Source of the DNA: Gammaproteobacteria bacterium Milos-ODIII6
GTDB taxonomy: Bacteria > Pseudomonadota > Gammaproteobacteria > Chromatiales > Chromatiaceae
Direction of reading: 5' to 3'
Assembly: GCA_029228645.1 (NCBI GenBank)
Contig: JAPTHR010000007.1
Span: forward strand, 62,005-126,004
DNA: 64,000 nucleotides
Below, piece by piece: positions 58,860 to 64,000 of the stretch. How positions within the stretch are numbered: position 1 is the stretch's first letter; every line of letters starts with the position of its first letter. Under the pieces are notes generated by a model. It saw nothing but the letters and a program-made list of their open reading frames with translations, was not told where the DNA came from and did not search any database. A program made the position numbers and the translations under genes.

Positions 58860-59192
58860 GCAATGGCAAAAGCCGATCTCTGTTTGCGTTTCCCGATGAT
58901 CAGCAATAGGAGGCTGGCGGGATACTTTCCGGCCCTGATCATCGACTACCCGCAGACCCGGACGGAGCAACAGATAAAAGCTGGAGATGGTGGAACCTTG
59001 TTGTAGGACTCAAACACGCCAGTCGAAGCTGGCGGTCCGGCCTTCCTTTTCGCGGTACTTCCGCTTCTGGCCGAAGTGGGAAACGCAAAGGCCGCCACGA
59101 TCGGCGGCCCTTGATGCCGAATACTGGCTGAAGCGGCAAGCAGATTCATCCGCAGCGACAGGACGCCTGCGAACACTGCGATTCGATCCGCA
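58860..59192. other. Intergenic region, 333 bp, no gene seen
   Basis: Open frames here have no recognisable product. A seven-base-pair hairpin GGCCGCC/GGCGGCC occurs at 59090-59109, without a T tract. Otherwise nothing. Confidence 0.5.
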
Positions 59193-59909
59193 TCACTCCG
59201 GCAGCGTCGTCAGATGACTCATGATATCGACCACCACCTGCCGCTCGAGGGCGCGCAGCGCTGGCATATCAGAGTCCGGTTGGCCGTTGAGAATCTTGTG
59301 CATGACCTCCCAGGGGTTGCCCATCTGTTTGCCGAATGACTTCATGCCCTTTGGCTGCTTGCCATCCCGGCCGTGGCATTGGGCGCACATCGTGTTGTAG
59401 TAGGCCGCGCCCTTGGCCATGTCGCCGCCAAGCGGCTTCTTGCTGGCCCGATCGACGTAATTGTCCATGTTCACTTGGCCGGCGTTGATGAATGTCGCGA
59501 GGTCCTGAAGGTCGGCATCCGACAGTTTGTCGCCGTACCCATGCTCCGGGGCCTTCAACAATGCAACGATTTCATCGGCATTGCGGCCTGCAGCGCCATC
59601 GATCCCCTTGATGCCAGTCGCATGTTTGCCCGACTTGTACGCCCCATTCGCCCCCTGGTAATCCCAGCCATGACACTCTTTGCAGCGCCAATTGCTCTGG
59701 GGTTTGGACGCATATTTTCCATTCGCCGGATAAAGCGGATGCATGTTGTCGGGCGCCGAAGCGCCAATCATGGCATACCACTTGTCGTAGAGCTGTCCCC
59801 CTCGCGCCTTCGAAGATTCGGTCTCGGCGTAGGCGGTCGAGACACTGAGGGAGACACCGAGCACAAGGCTCATTACCCCCAAACCAAGCATTTGAAATTT
59901 CGTTGTCAT
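59193..59909 (-). CDS. Dihaem cytochrome c
   Basis: A 238-residue periplasmic protein with signal peptide (residues 1-28, ending AYA/ET) and two haem-binding sites, CKECH (76-80) and CAQCH (175-179), each in its own class I-like domain. Met ligands for axial haem coordination could be in NMHPL and KGMKSFG. It may accept or donate electrons in respiration or thiosulfate chemistry (inference). ATG at 59909 follows a GGAGGGGGAA ribosome-binding site. It is isolated, with no oxidase partner in the window. Confidence 0.88.
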   Translation of the reverse strand: MTTKFQMLGLGVMSLVLGVSLSVSTAYAETESSKARGGQLYDKWYAMIGASAPDNMHPLYPANGKYASKPQSNWRCKECHGWDYQGANGAYKSGKHATGIKGIDGAAGRNADEIVALLKAPEHGYGDKLSDADLQDLATFINAGQVNMDNYVDRASKKPLGGDMAKGAAYYNTMCAQCHGRDGKQPKGMKSFGKQMGNPWEVMHKILNGQPDSDMPALRALERQVVVDIMSHLTTLPE

Positions 59910-60325
59910 ATCTTCCCCCTCCGGATGTTTTTCGTGTTTGGGAAAATTGGCACTGCGGATTAGCGCGGCCAATCTTCTAAAAGTAGTCCACCAAGCAGGT
60001 CTTGGTCTGGAAAGATGGCATTGGATGTGCGTCCGCGAAGCTGGGGACCGCTCTGCGCCGTCGCTTGGTTAGCCGCACTGCCAATCAGCGGAAAGGCGGC
60101 TGCTGGCCGCACCTCGACCCGGCGAGAAGCCTCGACTCACGGAAACCGCCAAGCCTCTCGTGCTGGCCAACAGGCACTGCCAGCTCCCGTCAGGAATCGA
60201 AGGGGTGATCCGCAGCCACAGGCCCCTCTATACTGACGGCACCCGACTTCCGTTGTCGGCACCCGCCTCGGTGATTGAGATGACGGCTGTCCTCCAAGTA
60301 GCGTGTAAATCGTGAGGTATACAGG
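59910..60325. other. Intergenic region, 416 bp, no gene seen
   Basis: Divergent region between the cytochrome and the mutarotase genes. It holds frames such as one at 60015-60236, but none with recognisable product or good start. I see no palindrome or promoter that I can defend. Confidence 0.5.
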
Positions 60326-61231
60326 ATGGATATCACTGAGCTGAATCGTCGCTTCGGTATAGCCGGTCAATTGGCCTTTGAAACGGGTCCAGGTGATCTG
60401 GTTCAGGCCGTCGTCACATCGCTTAAGGCGAGCGCGACCATCAGCACCTACGCCGGTCAGGTGTTGTCTTTCCGGCCCGCCTCGGCAAAGGCTGATCTGC
60501 TGTTTGTCAGTGAAAAGGCTTACCGGCAGGCCGGCAAGGCCATCAAGGGCGGTATTCCGATCTGCTGGCCGTGGTTCGGATCGGACCCCAATGGGAACGG
60601 TGGGCCTGGACATGGTATGGCACGCACAAGCCAGTGGCGGGTCACGGGCAGTCGGCAGCTCGACAATGGCGATATCGAGTTGAAGCTGGGCTTTGCGATT
60701 GCGCCTGGGGCCTACGAATACTGGTCCGTGCCCTTGGCACTGGAGCTTGTAGTGACGGTTGGCGAGACGCTGTCGCTGGTCATGCTGACGACCAACGCCA
60801 GCGATTCGGCCGTGCAGTTGACGCAGGGATTCCATACCTACTTCGCGGTCGGTGATATCGCCAAAGTCGATGTCGATGGGCTCGATGGTGTCGCCTACAT
60901 CGACAAGCTCAACGATTCCGCGCAAGAGATTCAATCCGGGCCTGTTTCGATCTCCGGCGAGGCTGACCGCATTTATCATGGACAGATCGGCGAACTGGCG
61001 ATCGACGATGCAAGCCTCGGGCGCCGCATCCACATCCAGCACGAGGGTAGTGCGAGTGCGGTTGTGTGGAATCCCTGGATCGACACAACCAAGGCGATGG
61101 CCGACCTGGATGACCAGGACTATGAGCGGTTTATCTGTGTCGAGACGGTCAATGCCGGTCCCGATATCGTTTCGCTCCCAGCGGGAGGACAGGCCCGAAT
61201 TTCGGTGAGTTACCGGATAGAGTCACTCTGA
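60326..61231 (+). CDS. D-hexose-6-phosphate mutarotase (YeaD family)
   Basis: A 301-residue aldose 1-epimerase-like protein; signatures are GGIPICWPWFG (substrate entrance), HGMARTSQWRV (His catalytic) and the QGFHTYFAVGDI segment. It equilibrates alpha and beta hexose-6-phosphates. ATG at 60326. Nothing adjacent is metabolically linked. Confidence 0.9.
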   Translation: MDITELNRRFGIAGQLAFETGPGDLVQAVVTSLKASATISTYAGQVLSFRPASAKADLLFVSEKAYRQAGKAIKGGIPICWPWFGSDPNGNGGPGHGMARTSQWRVTGSRQLDNGDIELKLGFAIAPGAYEYWSVPLALELVVTVGETLSLVMLTTNASDSAVQLTQGFHTYFAVGDIAKVDVDGLDGVAYIDKLNDSAQEIQSGPVSISGEADRIYHGQIGELAIDDASLGRRIHIQHEGSASAVVWNPWIDTTKAMADLDDQDYERFICVETVNAGPDIVSLPAGGQARISVSYRIESL

Positions 61232-61395
61232 TCGGCCCGCTTGCGGCGGTACCCTTTGGATGACAACCCAAGCCGATCGGTAGCCGCCTGATCCCGATCG
61301 ATGCCTGATGCGGGCGGGCGGCATCGCTGCATCCGGGGCGCTGTTGGACTGCCTCGATCCAGGGTGGCCGGGTCCGGTTCGCTTTGGTGGTCGGC

Positions 61396-62292
61396 TCAAT
61401 CGGAAGCTTTCCTGATCTCCCGCTTCAGTCGGTAGTACCGCTTGCTGTACCAGAGCTTTTTTCGGTTGGATTGGTTGGCCTGCCACAGATCCGGATCTTT
61501 CAAGATGCCGCAGGCGCGTTGCTGGAAGCCTCTGTTGATGGCTGCATCGGAAATATGATCACTGCCTGCAAAGCAGCAGGTCTCATAGAGGTCGACCACA
61601 TCGGCGGTCAGGTTGGTGTGCTCGTAACCCAACCAGTGGGTCACCTCGTGGAACATCAGCGCGGGCAGCTTACGATAGCGGTGCATGCCATCGACGTGCA
61701 GTGGTTTGCCGGTGAGGTGATCCTCGATCAACGGCTCGCTGAGATTGAAAAAGTCGCGGTAGGTGGCTCGATCGAACTTGCGCGAGAGGAAGCCGCTGAT
61801 GCGGTAGGTGTCGATCAGGATCTCGTTGTCGGCCCCGGGGGCCTCCGCGGGATGTGCCACCGCATAGGCAAAAGTCCGGTCCTCCACGCAACGCAGCACT
61901 TTACCGGAATCGTCATTCAGCAAATAGATGAGACGGCGTGCGTTCTGCTCGTGATAGGGGTGCAGTCTGCCCATCGGCCCCAGACCGGCCATGCACTGGA
62001 GCCCCTGCTGCAAACCCGCCACGAGGTCGCTGGCAAGGCGGTGAAACCCAAGCTCTTCGCTGTTGTTGTCGTGATAGGGGTAGCTCTGGCATCCCTCGAT
62101 CGTGATGCGGCCGCCAATCGTCAGGGCGGGGTGTCTGCCGGCGTTGATTTGATTCCATTCGGCAGGCTGCAGGGATTGCAGCGTTTCCTGGATGCCAGTG
62201 CCGAGATCGGGAATCGTGTCTGCGTGTGTGAACCTTGCCGCCGCCAGGACAAGGATGAAGTACAGACTGGTCCGGACTGAGCGAAGCAACAT
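61396..62292 (-). CDS. Exported metzincin-like zinc peptidase candidate
   Basis: A 298-residue protein with a signal peptide (about residues 1-24, ending THA/DT) and the exact metzincin zinc motif HEVTHWLGYEH (residues 215-225: His215, Glu216, His219, Gly222, His225). Six Cys (68, 100, 135, 239, 240, 261) suggest disulfides outside the cytoplasm. No Met-turn is obvious within the next 40 residues, so family assignment is open. The gene product is otherwise unrecognised. ATG at 62292 follows a weak ribosome-binding site. Confidence 0.72.
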   Translation of the reverse strand: MLLRSVRTSLYFILVLAAARFTHADTIPDLGTGIQETLQSLQPAEWNQINAGRHPALTIGGRITIEGCQSYPYHDNNSEELGFHRLASDLVAGLQQGLQCMAGLGPMGRLHPYHEQNARRLIYLLNDDSGKVLRCVEDRTFAYAVAHPAEAPGADNEILIDTYRISGFLSRKFDRATYRDFFNLSEPLIEDHLTGKPLHVDGMHRYRKLPALMFHEVTHWLGYEHTNLTADVVDLYETCCFAGSDHISDAAINRGFQQRACGILKDPDLWQANQSNRKKLWYSKRYYRLKREIRKASD

Positions 62293-62514
62293 GCAGTCTC
62301 TTTCGAGCTCCCCGAAAGTGAAGATGTGTATACAAACGATATACCATGTATCTCACTTGTCAAACGCCACCGTGTTCCTGGCGCCGCCCACCGGGATTGT
62401 CCTTCGTTTTTGTGTAGCCAGGCCCTTGCGCTCCAGGCGCTTCTGCACAGGGCTCATGCGAGCGCGGCATTCCGAAGATCGTGAGCGCGAGCCAAAAACA
62501 TTGGGGGCCGGCGG

Positions 62515-63180
62515 CTAACGCAGCAGGCGTATTGTGTCGTACCAGGCCTGCGCCAATTCCCCGGTCTGGTCGGTATCGGTCATCACCGCGACCAGTGCCT
62601 CGTCGGGCGGGTCCTGGCCGAACAGCCGTCGGTAATCCTCGACCAGGTTGCGACGCTCGCTTACCCATTCCCCGCTCAGATCCTCGCCAGACTGCAACGC
62701 AAGCATCATCGCGTTGCTGGTGAAGGTGTTGGCCTGGGCTGTATCGCGCGGCAGCCGGTTGGCCCAGATGTAGTTGATCGAACGGGTCCTGAGCGGGAGC
62801 CAGTGAGGAAAGATCACATACACGCGCGCGGCGTAGTCGTCGCCCTGCTTCACCCGGGCATCGCCTTTCTCGAGGACCTTGTCGATCATCCAGCGCCACT
62901 CGAGTAAAGGCCATTCGGATGGGTCGAATCGGAGTGGAAAGATCAGTCCGGAGGCGGTTCCCTCGGCTGTGGCACTGAGCACCTGCTGACCGTTGAGTTC
63001 GACCACGCGGTACTGCGTCCGACCCTCGAAGTGGCGCTCCTCGGTGCCGGGTGGCAGGCCCTCTTCGAAATCCGCGACCGGTAGCATGGCCTGCATCCCC
63101 GTCGCCGAGACAGATGCCAACGACAGCAGGATCCAGGCGGCTGCATTCTTTGCCCTTGCCGGCTGAAAGGTTCTGGTCAT
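62515..63180 (-). CDS. DUF3047 family exported protein
   Basis: A 221-residue protein with a signal peptide (about residues 1-28) and a DUF3047 body, recognised from the segments SGLIFPLRFDPSEWPLLEWRWMIDKVL and DDYAARVYVIFPHW and the ending WYDTIRLL. A jelly-roll-like carbohydrate-binding fold is often proposed; function unknown. ATG at 63180. The next gene upstream is the metzincin candidate on the same strand, 222 bases away. Confidence 0.8.
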   Translation of the reverse strand: MTRTFQPARAKNAAAWILLSLASVSATGMQAMLPVADFEEGLPPGTEERHFEGRTQYRVVELNGQQVLSATAEGTASGLIFPLRFDPSEWPLLEWRWMIDKVLEKGDARVKQGDDYAARVYVIFPHWLPLRTRSINYIWANRLPRDTAQANTFTSNAMMLALQSGEDLSGEWVSERRNLVEDYRRLFGQDPPDEALVAVMTDTDQTGELAQAWYDTIRLLR

Positions 63181-63525
63181 TGCTTTTGCCTTTGACTGCT
63201 GTTTCGATGTTTCAGTGAATCACTGGTGTGCCAAAAGTAACCGGTTCAGGCGGTGAACTCGAGCCTGCCGAAGACTATCTGGCGCCAGCGTCCTTCTGAT
63301 TCGTCTGGAAGCAGAGTAGTAACAGGCAGTTCGCCGACGAGAATCAGCGAGCGGCTGGCCCGGCACAGGCGCCTTGGTATAGAGTCGATAACCGTTTGCC
63401 AAGGGCAAGGGCTCACGAAGAATGGAGCCCCCGCGGCGGTTGCCCAAAGCCTGCGCCTGCAACGGGCCTTGGCCAGGATTTCACATTTCCTTTTCACGAT
63501 CGTTTCCCGTCGCCCGGCTCTGCCT
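63181..63525. other. Intergenic region, 345 bp, no gene seen
   Basis: Short open frames on both strands, with no product I recognise and no strong start. No clear palindrome or terminator. Confidence 0.5.
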
Positions 63526-64000
63526 ATGAACTCTGACAAAGCTGCAAAACAGAAACTCCGGAAAAAGTTCGCACGGCTCAGCGATGAGGTCGCTGCGGTC
63601 AATCGGCGGCTCGATGAATGGCCGGACCCGGCGGCATCCGAGGCATTCCAGTTGCTCTCGCAGGATCGCCTGCAACAGGCTCGGCGCATCGATGAACTGG
63701 GCGACGCAATCCGTGGCCTGCAGGAAAACCTGTCACGCCAGACCCATGAGGGAACGGCGCTCGCTGCATGCATCCGCGAGTTGGAGGCCTACGCCTCGGA
63801 ACTGACCCAGTTCCGGCAGGAGCATGCGGGCAGGCTGACAAAACTCGGCCAGGATGTCGCCTCGGCCCAGCAACAGAATGCCCGCCTGGAACAGGTGACG
63901 ACCGCGATCAGCGCGCGTAACGACGCTGTTGAGGCGAAAAACGAGGAGAAACAGCGCCACGATGATGCCCGGTTTGCCCGGCTGGAGGCCGCCGAAGAGG
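63526..64000 (+). CDS. Coiled-coil protein, 5' part (runs past window end)
   Basis: The frame begins at ATG 63526 and is still open at base 64000 (about 158 codons). It reads MNSDKAAKQKLRKK, then a long Glu/Gln/Arg-rich helix with heptad-like Leu spacing (for example LQENLSRQTHEG and ELEAYASELTQF). No domain is recognisable yet. Because it has no stop in the window it is easy to overlook. Upstream sequence shows no clear ribosome-binding site. Confidence 0.7.
   Translation, partial: MNSDKAAKQKLRKKFARLSDEVAAVNRRLDEWPDPAASEAFQLLSQDRLQQARRIDELGDAIRGLQENLSRQTHEGTALAACIRELEAYASELTQFRQEHAGRLTKLGQDVASAQQQNARLEQVTTAISARNDAVEAKNEEKQRHDDARFARLEAAEE

Overview
The window is a dense, high-GC Gammaproteobacterial chromosome segment with about 60 protein genes and three tRNA genes. 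Evidence for the class: fabZ-lpxA-lpxB lipid A genes, fabA, an E. coli-like purM/purN and hda/yfgD neighbourhood, an EttA/ProS/FolD set, the nrdR-ribD...ribE...ribBA-ribH-nusB-thiL-pgpA supercluster, parE/parC, and a PBP1B gene followed by an LpoP-like lipoprotein as in Pseudomonas. I lean towards the Chromatiales or another sulfur-oxidiser-like lineage, but that is inference; no rRNA is present.

Layout. 1-2271: end of a lipid A operon. 2268-2570: palindromic MITE-like element whose CTAG end supplies the lpxB stop codon. 2643-5170: AmmeMemoRadiSam genes, A and B facing away from the radical SAM gene. 5232-12367: dcd, purMN, and a membrane-lipid/DnaA-regulation block (DUF2066, CDP-alcohol transferase, AI-2E transporter, hda, DUF2069, wrbA, yfgD) full of 4-bp overlaps. 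12441-16945: yihY, then two periplasmic thioredoxin-fold proteins joined to a TolC protein and a periplasmic adaptor with no inner-membrane pump. 16951-21934: cpdA, then oxyR and a peroxide/iron operon (rubrerythrin, Fe-S oxidoreductase, encapsulated-ferritin-like protein, DUF3501) under a visible OxyR operator. 21959-28670: REP array, fabA, proS, a repeat-rich secreted protein, a short pilin, ettA and folD. 28814-29304: tRNA-Pro/Arg/His with promoter, terminator and a duplicated tRNA 3' end. 29352-39591: glyA and the riboflavin/thiamine/NusB cluster, broken twice by opposite-strand genes (an MCP and a class II aldolase). 39605-49878: folE2, ispA, xseB, topoisomerase IV, PBP1B and its probable activator. 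49875-50143: a second, unrelated palindromic element, again supplying a TAG stop. 50218-57254: a small unknown protein, yoaA, tsaB, then a CobW GTPase joined to a MotA-like/MotB-like pair, and a DUF455 ferritin-like protein. 57415-64000: a looser accessory stretch (hydrolase, DUF6164, dihaem cytochrome c, mutarotase, a metzincin-like secreted protein, DUF3047, start of a coiled-coil gene) with longer intergenic gaps.

How genes work together. The best candidate for an under-described system is the OxyR-rubrerythrin operon: an OxyR site matching all ten fixed consensus positions precedes a promoter for a rubrerythrin without its own rubredoxin domain, an HdrD/GlpC-like Fe-S protein that could supply electrons, an EncFtn-like ferroxidase with neither cargo peptide nor shell gene, and DUF3501. 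Second candidates are the MotA/MotB-like ion-channel pair with a long coiled coil and a non-OmpA tail, co-transcribed with a metallochaperone-type GTPase, and the thioredoxin-TolC-adaptor set. The rest is mostly conserved housekeeping. Coordinates, motifs and residue numbers were read by hand; family names come from recognition, not from searches.
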